From NCBI GenBank assembly GCA_029262875.1, contig JAJCYO010000055.1, positions 1 to 64,000 of the forward strand: a DNA stretch of 64,000 nucleotides, read 5' to 3'. The stretch's first letter is position 1, and each line of letters starts with the position of its first letter. Position numbers and translations under genes: made by a program. The stretch is from Flavobacteriales bacterium. GTDB taxonomy: Bacteria > Bacteroidota > Bacteroidia > Flavobacteriales_E > Vicingaceae. The notes beneath the pieces are model-generated. The model saw only the letters and a program-made list of their open reading frames with translations, searched no databases and was not told the origin of the DNA. Positions 1-9,131 of the stretch are shown here, in pieces.

Positions 1-1
1 T

Positions 2-418
2 TTTGCAACAGCATCAACTGTTAATGCTGGATTACCAATGTATGAATTTGATATGACAGGATTAGAGGTTGAATTGGGAAATCAGTCTGCGATGGATTCT
101 GCTTTAGCATTAATTAATGTAGTGCCAAACCCTTATTATGCCTATTCGTCTTACGAAGTAAACGCATTAGATAATAGAATTAAAATAACCAATTTGCCTG
201 CTGAATGTACTATCTCTATCTATAATGTAAATGGCACATTAATGAGGCGTTTCAAAAAAGCAGCCTCAAAAACGAGCTTGGATTGGGATTTAAATAACCA
301 CGTTAATATACCCGTTGCAAGTGGTGTATACTTAATACATGTTAAAGTTCCAGGTATTGGTGAACGAACACTCAAATGGTATGGAGTTATGAAACCTACT
401 GATTTAAATGGGTTTTAA
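2..418 (+). CDS. C-terminal end of a large T9SS-secreted protein (5' partial)
   Basis: The reading frame is open from base 2, so the ORF-track ATG at 38 is internal and the gene begins before the window. The visible 138 residues contain a VVPNPYYAY segment, then beta-strand-rich sequence (ITNLPAECTISIYNVNGTL) and GVYLIHVKVPGIGERTLKWYGVM near the end. This is the usual layout of a type IX secretion C-terminal sorting domain: a PNP start, an IYN strand and a GVYLI strand. This tail with a WYGVM-type end is, from memory, shared by very large cell-surface proteins of marine Bacteroidota. The function of the missing N-terminal part cannot be read here. A long hairpin follows the stop codon. Confidence 0.75.
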   Translation, partial: FATASTVNAGLPMYEFDMTGLEVELGNQSAMDSALALINVVPNPYYAYSSYEVNALDNRIKITNLPAECTISIYNVNGTLMRRFKKAASKTSLDWDLNNHVNIPVASGVYLIHVKVPGIGERTLKWYGVMKPTDLNGF

Positions 419-423
419 TAACA

Positions 424-490
424 GTAGCTTGAAATATGAAAACAGAAGAAAGGTTTAGTTAGACATTCTACTCTTCTGTTTTCCAGCTAC
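424..490. terminator. Long hairpin after the first T9SS gene
   Basis: A nested inverted repeat: an outer 6-bp arm GTAGCT (424-429) pairs with AGCTAC (485-490), and an inner 12-bp arm GAAAACAGAAGA (438-449) pairs perfectly with TCTTCTGTTTTC (472-483). It lies just after the stop at 418 and ahead of the next gene at 535. There is no clean T-run after it, so it may be a terminator, an mRNA 3'-end stabiliser or a processing site rather than a standard intrinsic terminator. Confidence 0.5.
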
Positions 491-534
491 ATTATCTAAC
501 AAAAAATTTTAGTTAACCTTAATTTAATAAGATT

Positions 535-2355
535 ATGAAAACACGTATAAACTATTTATTAGTTCTTATCATGAGCTGTGCTACTTTAACTCAAATTAGT
601 GCTCAATCATTTGAATACTTAGACATAAATGATGTTAGGGCCAGAATTAATGTAAATGATTTTATTTTTAATGACCCTACCAATGGGTTGCCTTCTTATG
701 AGTACCCTAAAAATAGTGGGAAAAACACCGTCTTTGCTGCCAATTTAATGGTTCTTGGGTTAGACCTTAGTTCGCAGTTATATGGAATGGTTCCACAAAT
801 AAATAACAGCACAGATCTCTATGCTGGTCCAATAATGAATCCATCAGAGTATGCTACATCAGCTCAAATATGGGACAGGGTATGGAAAATTAATTGTTCC
901 ACGATTCAAACATTTAAGGATTGGTATCAAGCCGGTGTAGATGACGCAGCAAATGGCACAAGCACACAATTAAGCAATTTCCCAGGTTATGTCATTCCGC
1001 AATCGATATTAGATTGGCCTGCACATGGTGATGTTAGTAAAGGACAAGCCTTCATTATTGCCCCATTCTTTGATTATGATAGTGATGGCTTCTACAACCC
1101 CGCTTCAGGTGATTATCCATTAATCAAAGGAGATCAAGCTATCTTTTTTGTATATAATAATGAACGACCACTTTGGTCTATTGCTCCTAATAAAATGGAG
1201 GTTAGGGTAATGGCATATGCTTATGGCAATACGTTAGATTCTGCTTTAAATAGCACCACATTTCTTTCCTATGAAATAATTAACAGATCTACCATTACAT
1301 TAAATAACGTGTACATTGGCTTAGATACTGATCTTGATATAGGAGGTTCATCTGATGATTTTATAGGAAGTGATGTAGCGAGGTCTTCTTTTTATGGTTA
1401 CAATGGTGATTCATTTGATGCAGATGCAAATGGCATTTTAGGTTATGGAAATAATCTTGCCGCGCAGAGTATCGTCTTCTTAAATGGACCATTCTTAGAC
1501 AATGATGGAATTGACAACCCCCTTACTCCTATCATACAAGATGTATTAGATTCAAATGGCTCAGCTTATCCTTGCACCGGTATGGGGTTCGGAGATGGTA
1601 TTGTAGACAATGAAACATTTGGTCTCGAAAATTTTATGCAATATGATAATTTTGGAGGCCCGCAAGGCTTTCCTAGTTCTGGAGTTGATTTTTACAATTA
1701 CTTAAGAGGTGTCTGGAAAGATGGTAGTCAATTAGTTTATGGTGGGAATGGTCACTTTAGTGGTGGTGGAACTGTGCCAGCCAACTATATTTATTCTGGT
1801 AATTCAGACCCACTCTTCTATAGCACATCAGGGGTTACTGCTACTCCGTTATCATGGTCTGAAAGTGGAACAGGAAATCCTCCAGGAGATAGAAAAGGGA
1901 TTGGGTCCATGGGGCCATACACACTACAACCAGGAGCTGTTAATCGAATAGATTTTGCATTAGTTTCAGCGGTAGACTATACCGGAAGTGGACCTCAAGC
2001 TTCTCTTACAATAATGAATGAAAGAGTAGATTCTATCAGAAGCTATTTTTGTAATGGGTTAGTTTCTAACTGCGCATCTGGCCCTTTTACAACAGCAATA
2101 AAAACACATACACAAAATCAATCCAACATGGTAATCGCTCCAAACCCTTTTACCAATCAATTTAGTTTCAGCTATGAATTGGAAAATGAAAGTGCAACAC
2201 TTCTAATCTTTAATTTATTAGGTGAACAAATTATGAGTCAAACCATTACTCAGAAAACGACTACTCTCAATTTATCTCAACATCCAAACGGAGTTTATTT
2301 CGTTACGATAGTAGATGGAATTAATAGAGTAAGTAAGAAAGTTATTAAAAATTAA
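535..2355 (+). CDS. T9SS type A sorting domain-containing secreted protein (paralog 1)
   Basis: A 606-residue secreted protein. It has an N-terminal signal peptide (MKTRINYLLVLIMS.. ending near SAQS), a long body, and a C-terminal T9SS type A sorting domain from about residue 535 (APNPF, LLIFNLLGEQIMSQ, NGVYFVTIVDG, VSKKVIKN). The body carries aspartate-rich loops such as DYDSDGFYNPASGDYP, resembling calcium-binding loops. The protein is clearly paralogous to the next gene, sharing the WPAHGD.SKGQAF, YGYN.D.FD.DANG.LGY and GDR.G.GS.GP segments. I do not recognise an enzymatic domain. A surface or extracellular structural or adhesive role is inferred. The following paralog starts 12 bases after the stop, so the two are probably co-transcribed. 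Confidence 0.8.
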   Translation: MKTRINYLLVLIMSCATLTQISAQSFEYLDINDVRARINVNDFIFNDPTNGLPSYEYPKNSGKNTVFAANLMVLGLDLSSQLYGMVPQINNSTDLYAGPIMNPSEYATSAQIWDRVWKINCSTIQTFKDWYQAGVDDAANGTSTQLSNFPGYVIPQSILDWPAHGDVSKGQAFIIAPFFDYDSDGFYNPASGDYPLIKGDQAIFFVYNNERPLWSIAPNKMEVRVMAYAYGNTLDSALNSTTFLSYEIINRSTITLNNVYIGLDTDLDIGGSSDDFIGSDVARSSFYGYNGDSFDADANGILGYGNNLAAQSIVFLNGPFLDNDGIDNPLTPIIQDVLDSNGSAYPCTGMGFGDGIVDNETFGLENFMQYDNFGGPQGFPSSGVDFYNYLRGVWKDGSQLVYGGNGHFSGGGTVPANYIYSGNSDPLFYSTSGVTATPLSWSESGTGNPPGDRKGIGSMGPYTLQPGAVNRIDFALVSAVDYTGSGPQASLTIMNERVDSIRSYFCNGLVSNCASGPFTTAIKTHTQNQSNMVIAPNPFTNQFSFSYELENESATLLIFNLLGEQIMSQTITQKTTTLNLSQHPNGVYFVTIVDGINRVSKKVIKN

Positions 2356-2367
2356 ACTCTTTTTATT

Positions 2368-4467
2368 ATGAAAAATATAGCCTTATTAATTGGGTGTTTC
2401 TTAATAACGACACTAAACAGTTATAGCCAAAATAATGCACCAGTAGCTGTAAATGATACTATTTTTATAGCATATAACGATTCTACTCCTATCCAACAAA
2501 CATCTAACGGAACACCAACACTCCCATTTATTGATGATGATTCTGATCCAGATGGAAATTCAATTTATATAGATTCCGCTTTTTATAGTGGGTTAGGAAA
2601 TTTTGATGATACATTGATCACAATAAGCCCTACATTTTTCTTATGGAAATTAGGCTACAAACCACCTATAAATTATATCGGAATTGATAGTATAATGTAT
2701 ATTGTAAAAGATGACGGTATTCCCGTTATGTACGATACCGCCACCATTTACCTTTTTGTAAAACATCAAGAATTTCAACAATTGGATTTAAATAATATTA
2801 ATGCTCGTTTAGGGCTAAATCAACTATTTCATAATCCTGACAACTCTATTTCAGCCTTTGAAGTACCTAAGGGAACTAACCAGCACACCATGTTTGCTGC
2901 TAATTTATGGATAGCTGGAAAAAATCAAGATTCCGTTTATTTAGATGCTGTAACATTTGGTTCAAATAACCCATCAACTCTTACTCAGTTTATATCACGT
3001 AGTGGACCTATTATGGACTCCATTTATTACAAGCAATATGATTATAAATGGGATAGGTTATGGAAAATAACCAACCTCGAAATTATTTTTCATCAAAACA
3101 ATTGGATGAACGTTGGCTATCAACCCATAGAAGTAATTGCCAATTGGCCTGCTCATGGGGACAGTAGTAAAGGACAAGCTTTTTACTTAGCCCCATTTAT
3201 AGATAACAATAATGATGGTATTTACAATCCTTTAGATGGTGATTATCCAAAAATAAAAGGGCAACAAGCTATTTATTTTATTTATCACGATGTCAATTTT
3301 AGCTCTGGTTACTCAGGTGGCCCTGTACTTAATAGCGAAACGCACTATATGGCTTATGCTTACAATTGTCCTTCCGATTCTGCCATTAACAACACTATTT
3401 TTTTAGATTATACTATATACAATCGTTCTAATTTAACGTACGATAGCACTTATATTGGTATGTGGACAGATTTTGATATTGGCAGTTTTTCTGATGACTT
3501 TGTAGGCTGTGATGTAGCGAGAAGTACTTTTTATGGTTACAATGCTGATAATTTTGACGAAGATGCAAATGGAACACTCGGTTATCAAGCCTATCCTCCA
3601 GCACAAGGCGTAACTTTTTTGCAAGGAGCAAAACAAGATGATGATGGAATAGATAATAGTTATGGGATTGCACCAAATGAAACCATTAATGGTTTTGGTT
3701 TTGGAGATGGAACTCCTGATAATGAACATTGGGGCATGGAAGGATTTATGACTTACAGTGGCCCTGCACAACATATCGGTGATGGAGATCCGATATCAAA
3801 TATAGACTATCATAATTATTTACATGGAAAATGGAGAGATGGAAGTCAAATGGTTTATGGTGCAAATGGACACTTCTCAAGCGGTGGAACCATCCCTACA
3901 AAATATTTGTATCCAGGCGTTTCAGACCCTCTTTTTTATGGGACGGGTGGAGTAGCTGCAACCCCAACAAATTGGTCCGAGATGAATTCTTTAAGTCCAG
4001 CTGGTGATAGACGAGGGTTAGGCTCAACGGGTCCTTTTACTTTTGAGTCTGACAGCAGTATTTCCATAACATTAGCCTTTGTTTTTGGTAGAAATTATCA
4101 AACTACAGGTTCCCAAGCAGGTGTTGTAGTGATGCAAGAAAGGGTTGATTCTATTAGAAGTTATTATGCTACTGATTTTGTTTCTGTTTGTGGTGGCGCT
4201 TTAAGTGTTTCCGAAAATGAAAATAATCCTGAATCCACATTAACTGTTTATCCTAATCCATTTAATAATGAGTTAACTATTAATTATGAATCGGAAAATA
4301 ATGCCACAACACTAACTATTTACAATTTAATTGGTAAACAAATTATGAGTCAACACATTACTCAAAAAACAACTGTTCTCAATTTATCGTCACAACCAAA
4401 TGGGATTTATTTTGTTACCGTTACTGATGGCGTTAATAGAGTAAGTAAGAAAATTATTAAGCAATAG
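2368..4467 (+). CDS. T9SS type A sorting domain-containing secreted protein (paralog 2, cadherin-like N-terminus)
   Basis: A 699-residue paralog of the preceding gene. It has a signal peptide (MKNIALLIGCFLITTLNSYSQ). Residues about 23-125 (APVAVNDT, DDDSDPDGNS, YIVKDDG) resemble cadherin-like or bacterial Ig domains of the VCBS/Ig_3 kind, and paralog 1 lacks this domain. The shared body follows, then a T9SS sorting tail (VYPNPFNN, IMSQHITQKTT, NGIYFVTVTDG, VSKKIIKQ). The tails of the two paralogs are much alike, which suggests recent duplication or gene conversion. Its last 11 bases overlap the 3' end of the convergent RND permease gene. The function is unknown; cell-surface display or release by T9SS is expected. 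Confidence 0.8.
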   Translation: MKNIALLIGCFLITTLNSYSQNNAPVAVNDTIFIAYNDSTPIQQTSNGTPTLPFIDDDSDPDGNSIYIDSAFYSGLGNFDDTLITISPTFFLWKLGYKPPINYIGIDSIMYIVKDDGIPVMYDTATIYLFVKHQEFQQLDLNNINARLGLNQLFHNPDNSISAFEVPKGTNQHTMFAANLWIAGKNQDSVYLDAVTFGSNNPSTLTQFISRSGPIMDSIYYKQYDYKWDRLWKITNLEIIFHQNNWMNVGYQPIEVIANWPAHGDSSKGQAFYLAPFIDNNNDGIYNPLDGDYPKIKGQQAIYFIYHDVNFSSGYSGGPVLNSETHYMAYAYNCPSDSAINNTIFLDYTIYNRSNLTYDSTYIGMWTDFDIGSFSDDFVGCDVARSTFYGYNADNFDEDANGTLGYQAYPPAQGVTFLQGAKQDDDGIDNSYGIAPNETINGFGFGDGTPDNEHWGMEGFMTYSGPAQHIGDGDPISNIDYHNYLHGKWRDGSQMVYGANGHFSSGGTIPTKYLYPGVSDPLFYGTGGVAATPTNWSEMNSLSPAGDRRGLGSTGPFTFESDSSISITLAFVFGRNYQTTGSQAGVVVMQERVDSIRSYYATDFVSVCGGALSVSENENNPESTLTVYPNPFNNELTINYESENNATTLTIYNLIGKQIMSQHITQKTTVLNLSSQPNGIYFVTVTDGVNRVSKKIIKQ

Positions 4468-7400
4468 CTTTTTTAGCGAATACCCTCATCTTCAATTTTT
4501 CCGCCAGTAAGAATAAAACTGGTACAACGATTAATGTTAAGAATGTTGCCACAAATAAGCCATAAATAATAGTCCACGCCAATGGCCCCCAGAAGATAAC
4601 ATTATCTCCGCCAAAATAAATATGAGGATTAAACTCACTAAATAATGTGAAAAAGTTAATGTTTAACCCTGTTGCTAATGGAAGTAAGCCTAAAATTGTG
4701 GTTATTGCAGTCAACAGTACTGGTCGCAAACGTGCTTTTCCTGAAACTACAATTGTTTCAACCAACGAATCTTTGTCAATCATTTCCTTCTTTCCTAAGC
4801 CTAACTTGATTTTTTTTCTATTAATTAACAGCTGTGTGTAATCGAGTAATACCACCCCATTATTTACTACAATCCCAGCTAAGGAAATTATCCCCATCAT
4901 TGTCATCATTATAACGAAGGGAGATCCTGTAATAATTAACCCACCAAACACTCCGATTAAACTCAAGAATACAGCCAACATAATAATCGCTGGTTTAGAG
5001 ATAGAGTTGAATTGAAAGATTAGGATTAAAAAGATTAAACTAAGGCCTGTTCCAAATGCTCCCATTAAAAAAGCCATTTGTTTATTTTGTTCTTCAATTT
5101 GTCCTGTATAATCAATATTTACTCCATTCGGCTTTTCCGTAAAATTTTCCATTTCTTTTTGAACTTCTGCAACAATTGCTCCCGCATCAGTAAATCCAGG
5201 ACTTAAAGCAGAATAAACCGTAACCACTCGTTTTAAACTTTTATGCTTTATTGCACTAAACCCAGAACTGTTTTTTTGCATTGTAACAGCAGAAATCGGC
5301 ACTTCCTTAATCTGTCCATTTGAAGGGTCTCTAAATGTAATTTTTTGATCAAATAATGCGCTTGTATTGTATTTGTTTTCTTCGTTAAAACGCATATATA
5401 TGTCATAATCCTCTCCATCTTCTTTATAGATTCCTGCTTTTGCTCCAAAAATAGAATTACGTAATTGTTGTCCTACTTGCCCCGCATTTACACCCAATTC
5501 TCCAGCTTTTTTTCTATCCACTTTAACACTCATTCCTGGTTTAGACTTATTTACATCAATCTTCAATTCATCAATTCCTTGAATGTTTTTTGTATTGATA
5601 AAATCTTTCATTTTTTCTGCAGTAGCTATAAGTTCTCCATAGTCTTTCCCTTCTAACTCAATGTTTATAGGATAGCCAGCAGGAGGTCCTGCAGCATCTT
5701 TCTCAACAGAAATGGCAACACCCGGATAAATATCTTTCAGAGCTTCTTGCACCAATTTCTGAAGGTCTTTACTGTCTTCCCCCCTTCTAAACTTATACTC
5801 TCTCATTGAAGCAGTAACCTTTCCTCTATGTGGCATATCCGCTGTCGACCCTCCATCCGTTTGGGGGTTTCCAGCTCCCGCCCCAACCTGAGATACAGCA
5901 CTTTCTACCAAGAAATTATGATCCCCATCCATGTAAGCTGGATTGTTTAAAACGGTGTAAACACGTTGTTCTATTTCTTTTGTAATCGCATTCGTCTTTT
6001 CAATGTCCGTTCCTTGCGGATACTCTATGTAAACTATAATTTGGTTAGGCGTATTGTCTGGAAAGAATTCAATTTTAGTTCGTTGTGTTGCAACAGAACC
6101 ACCAAACCCCATAAAAGTAAAAATCAAAAATAACCCAGTTCCAAAACTTACCAAGTATGGTCTCCATCCTTTTAAAGCTCCACGTAACAGTTTTTCATAT
6201 GTTCTTTCCCAACTTGTCAATATTCTTGTCTGAAAAAAGTTTACCATTCTACGTAAACCTAATCGGTAAATCCATAGCATCACAGCCGTAACTACCATTA
6301 TACTTCCTAAAGAACGATATGTACTCCCCGAAAATAAAATTAACAACCCGATTCCTCCAACTATAGATGTGAGAATAATGATTCGTTTTAACGGCATCTC
6401 CTTATCTTCAGTATTCATAAATTGAGATACTAAAACCGAATTAAAAAATATTGCTACAATCAAGGATGAACTTAGCACCACCGAAAGTGTTACGGGGAAA
6501 TATATCATAAACTCTCCCATTACTCCCGGCCACATCCCCAAAGGAATAAATGCAGCTACTGTTGTTGCCGTAGAAATAATAATAGGAAACGCAATTTCAG
6601 ATATTCCTTGTTTGGCCGCTTTTATTCTGCTCAACCCTTCTTCGTCCATTAAACGATACACGTTCTCTACTACCACAATTCCATTATCAACTAACATCCC
6701 GAGTCCCATGATGAGCCCGAATAGGATCATCGTATTCATGGTGTAGCCCAACATTTCCAACACCATTAAAGACATTAACATTGACATCGGAATAGCAAAC
6801 CCAACAAATAGTGCATTTTTAAACCCTAAAAAGAACATCAAAACCCCTACCACTAAGATTATTCCGAAAATAATGTTATTCACCAAATCATCCACCTGTC
6901 CTATCGTCTTAGAAGATTGGTCATTGGTAGTTGTTATCTTTAAATCCGTAGGGAATACCTCCTTTTTTGCAGTAGCAACAATAACTTCAATTTTTTCAGC
7001 TGCAGCAACCATGTTTTTTCCAGAACGCTTTTTTACATCTAACATCACTGAACTATGACCAAATTCTCGAGCATAAGTCGTTCTTTCTTTCGCTTTAAAT
7101 GTAACTGTAGCAACATCTCTTAAATAAATAGAGTTCCCATTTTCAGCTTTCACAACAAAACTTTCCAGCTCTTTTGGATCTTCAATTTCTCCCAAAATAC
7201 TTATGGTACGTCTTTGTCCACTTGCAATTAAATTGCCTGCAGAAATATTGACATTTCCTCCATTTATTGCATTCCTAATATCATCAAAACTAACTTTAGA
7301 TGCCATCATCTTGTAAATGTCAACCGCTATCTCTACTTCTTTTTCCTGAACCCCACGAATATCCACTTGCTTTATTTCTGACAAATCTTCAATTTCATCT

Positions 7401-7930
7401 TCTAAATATTCTCCAAACTCTTTTAGTTTTGCTATTGGATAATCACCAGAAATATTAATATTTAGAATCGGCATTTGTTCGGACATACTTAAGTCAAACA
7501 CATTAGGTTCTACTTTAGCACCATTAAATGTTGGCCAATCCTCACTTGCCGTTTCCGTGTCTATTTCATCTTTAACTTTCTGTTTCGCCTTATCTACAGT
7601 AATGTTTTCATCAAACTCAACCACCACCATAGAATAGTCTTCTTGTGATGTGGATGTTATTTTGACCACATTACTTACCGTTTTAACTTTATCCTCTATT
7701 GGTTCTGTTATCAGTTTTTCAATATCCTCGGCAGTATTTCCTGGGTAAATTGAGCTGATATATATTTTAGTTTCTTTTATCTCAGGAAAATTTTCCCGAG
7801 GCATACTAAAGTAGGCTCCAACACCCATAAATAGTATAATAATCATCGCCACATAAATAGTGGTTTTATTATTTATTGCCCATGAGGATAAACCAAACTC
7901 CTTATCTACTTTTTGCTGTTCCTTAGTCAT
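4457..7930 (-). CDS. RND-type efflux transporter permease subunit
   Basis: A 1157-residue inner-membrane pump of the resistance-nodulation-division superfamily. It carries out proton-driven export through a tripartite complex with the adaptor and TolC-like genes just upstream. The sequence shows TM1 near residues 23-41, a long periplasmic porter domain, a TM cluster at about 350-500 with GMLVDNGIVVVEN (the TM4 proton-relay site, D415), a second periplasmic domain, and a second TM cluster near 950-1150. The usual DD pair of TM4 is DN here, and the TM10 site reads VVNNGVVLLD without the AcrB-type lysine. This suggests a Bacteroidota subgroup rather than a typical HAE1 pump. It is the last gene of the tetR-tolC-adaptor-permease operon, 2 bases after the adaptor. 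Its substrate cannot be told. Confidence 0.93.
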   Translation of the reverse strand: MTKEQQKVDKEFGLSSWAINNKTTIYVAMIIILFMGVGAYFSMPRENFPEIKETKIYISSIYPGNTAEDIEKLITEPIEDKVKTVSNVVKITSTSQEDYSMVVVEFDENITVDKAKQKVKDEIDTETASEDWPTFNGAKVEPNVFDLSMSEQMPILNINISGDYPIAKLKEFGEYLEDEIEDLSEIKQVDIRGVQEKEVEIAVDIYKMMASKVSFDDIRNAINGGNVNISAGNLIASGQRRTISILGEIEDPKELESFVVKAENGNSIYLRDVATVTFKAKERTTYAREFGHSSVMLDVKKRSGKNMVAAAEKIEVIVATAKKEVFPTDLKITTTNDQSSKTIGQVDDLVNNIIFGIILVVGVLMFFLGFKNALFVGFAIPMSMLMSLMVLEMLGYTMNTMILFGLIMGLGMLVDNGIVVVENVYRLMDEEGLSRIKAAKQGISEIAFPIIISTATTVAAFIPLGMWPGVMGEFMIYFPVTLSVVLSSSLIVAIFFNSVLVSQFMNTEDKEMPLKRIIILTSIVGGIGLLILFSGSTYRSLGSIMVVTAVMLWIYRLGLRRMVNFFQTRILTSWERTYEKLLRGALKGWRPYLVSFGTGLFLIFTFMGFGGSVATQRTKIEFFPDNTPNQIIVYIEYPQGTDIEKTNAITKEIEQRVYTVLNNPAYMDGDHNFLVESAVSQVGAGAGNPQTDGGSTADMPHRGKVTASMREYKFRRGEDSKDLQKLVQEALKDIYPGVAISVEKDAAGPPAGYPINIELEGKDYGELIATAEKMKDFINTKNIQGIDELKIDVNKSKPGMSVKVDRKKAGELGVNAGQVGQQLRNSIFGAKAGIYKEDGEDYDIYMRFNEENKYNTSALFDQKITFRDPSNGQIKEVPISAVTMQKNSSGFSAIKHKSLKRVVTVYSALSPGFTDAGAIVAEVQKEMENFTEKPNGVNIDYTGQIEEQNKQMAFLMGAFGTGLSLIFLILIFQFNSISKPAIIMLAVFLSLIGVFGGLIITGSPFVIMMTMMGIISLAGIVVNNGVVLLDYTQLLINRKKIKLGLGKKEMIDKDSLVETIVVSGKARLRPVLLTAITTILGLLPLATGLNINFFTLFSEFNPHIYFGGDNVIFWGPLAWTIIYGLFVATFLTLIVVPVLFLLAEKLKMRVFAKKAIA

Positions 7931-7932
7931 CT

Positions 7933-9105
7933 TTACCTATTTTGGTTTAATACTTTTACCTCTTGTCCATCCTTAATGCTACGAGCTCCTTCTAAAATAA
8001 TTTCCGCTCCATTTTTAATTCCTTCCAATACCTCAATATGGTCTCCTTCTGTTTTTCCCGTTTCAATAATTATCTTTTGAGCAATTCCCAAATTATTTAT
8101 TTTGTTTTTAATCACATAAATATATTGTTGTCCCATTGCATTTTCAGAAATAATACTTTGCGGAATTAATAATGCTTTTTCATTCGTATAATCGTTAATC
8201 CTAATCTTTGCCGTCAAATTTGGTTTTATCATTTTGCTCTCATTGAGCACAGGCACCTCTATTTTAAAGGTCCTGTTGGCAGGGTTAATGTAATTCCCCA
8301 CCTGACTAATTTTTGTGTGAATGACCTCGCCTAAAACAGGTAAGGCTACTTCTACATCCTTATCTTTTGTAACAGTAGTTATATGTCGTTCAGGAACATC
8401 TGTTTCTATAAACATATCACTAAGGTTAACAATTCGAATCAATTGGGATACTCCAGGACTCACCATGTTTCCTTGTTCTGTAATCACCTCATCTATTGTT
8501 CCAGAAAAAGGAGCTTTTACAATCGTTTTAGCTATTTGCTCTTGCATTTGGCTAACCATTTTTGCTTGAGCTTCATAATTTGTTTTTGCCTGAAGGTATT
8601 GTATTTCACTTCCTATTTTTTGTTTCCATAAACGCTCCTGCCTATCATAAGTCGTTTTGGCCAAATCTGCTTGTATCTGAATTTGAGACAGCTGTTGTGA
8701 TAACCCTCCATCATCAATCTTCGCCAATGTCTCTCCCTTACTTACATGCTGACCTTCCTTTACATAAACGGTAGTCAGTATTCCTGCATACTCTGGATAG
8801 ATAACCAATAAGCTTTTGGTGCTAACATTCCCTTGTAGTTCTATATAGTGGTTAAAAACCTCTTCTTTCGTTGTAAAAGAAGAAATTAATGCAATTTTCT
8901 TATTGGTATCTAACTCCGCAATCTTATCATCTAATTGCTTTATCTGCTCCGCATATAAAGTCTGTTTGCTCACAATTTCCGTCCTCTTTTCTCTAATTTC
9001 TATTAAGTTTCCACCTGTAATTATTTCTTCTATGGATTTTTCTTTATTCCCTCCACAGGCAACAAGCAATATTGTTGCTACTATTAATGTTAATCCTCTT
9101 TTCAT
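7933..9105 (-). CDS. RND efflux periplasmic adaptor subunit (membrane fusion protein, lipoprotein)
   Basis: The adaptor linking the RND permease to the outer membrane channel. The ORF track starts at 9129 (ATG), but the ATG at 9105 gives a compact lipoprotein signal, MKRGLTLIV...LLVACGG, with the lipobox cysteine at residue 18, so I prefer it; the upstream ATG cannot be excluded. A coiled-coil hairpin lies around residues 35-75. It is followed by a lipoyl-like half-domain (VYVKEGQHVSKGETLAKID), a helical hairpin and the second lipoyl half (TIVKAPFSGTIDEVITEQGNMVSPG). Beta-barrel and membrane-proximal domains complete the HlyD/AcrA pattern. It lies between the tolC-like and permease genes in one operon. 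Confidence 0.9.
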   Translation of the reverse strand: MKRGLTLIVATILLVACGGNKEKSIEEIITGGNLIEIREKRTEIVSKQTLYAEQIKQLDDKIAELDTNKKIALISSFTTKEEVFNHYIELQGNVSTKSLLVIYPEYAGILTTVYVKEGQHVSKGETLAKIDDGGLSQQLSQIQIQADLAKTTYDRQERLWKQKIGSEIQYLQAKTNYEAQAKMVSQMQEQIAKTIVKAPFSGTIDEVITEQGNMVSPGVSQLIRIVNLSDMFIETDVPERHITTVTKDKDVEVALPVLGEVIHTKISQVGNYINPANRTFKIEVPVLNESKMIKPNLTAKIRINDYTNEKALLIPQSIISENAMGQQYIYVIKNKINNLGIAQKIIIETGKTEGDHIEVLEGIKNGAEIILEGARSIKDGQEVKVLNQNR

Positions 9106-9131
9106 TTTATATTGAGTTGTAATGTTCATAT

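Noticed and set aside
38-418. First ORF as a complete gene
   Set aside because: The frame stays open to the window start and the sequence is only a C-terminal sorting domain.
1739-1951. ORF of 70 aa inside the first T9SS paralog
   Set aside because: It lies in another frame fully within a well-supported gene and shows no protein-like motif.
3428-3774. Two minus-strand ORFs opposite the second T9SS paralog
   Set aside because: They are antisense shadows of the real gene, with low-complexity composition and no support.
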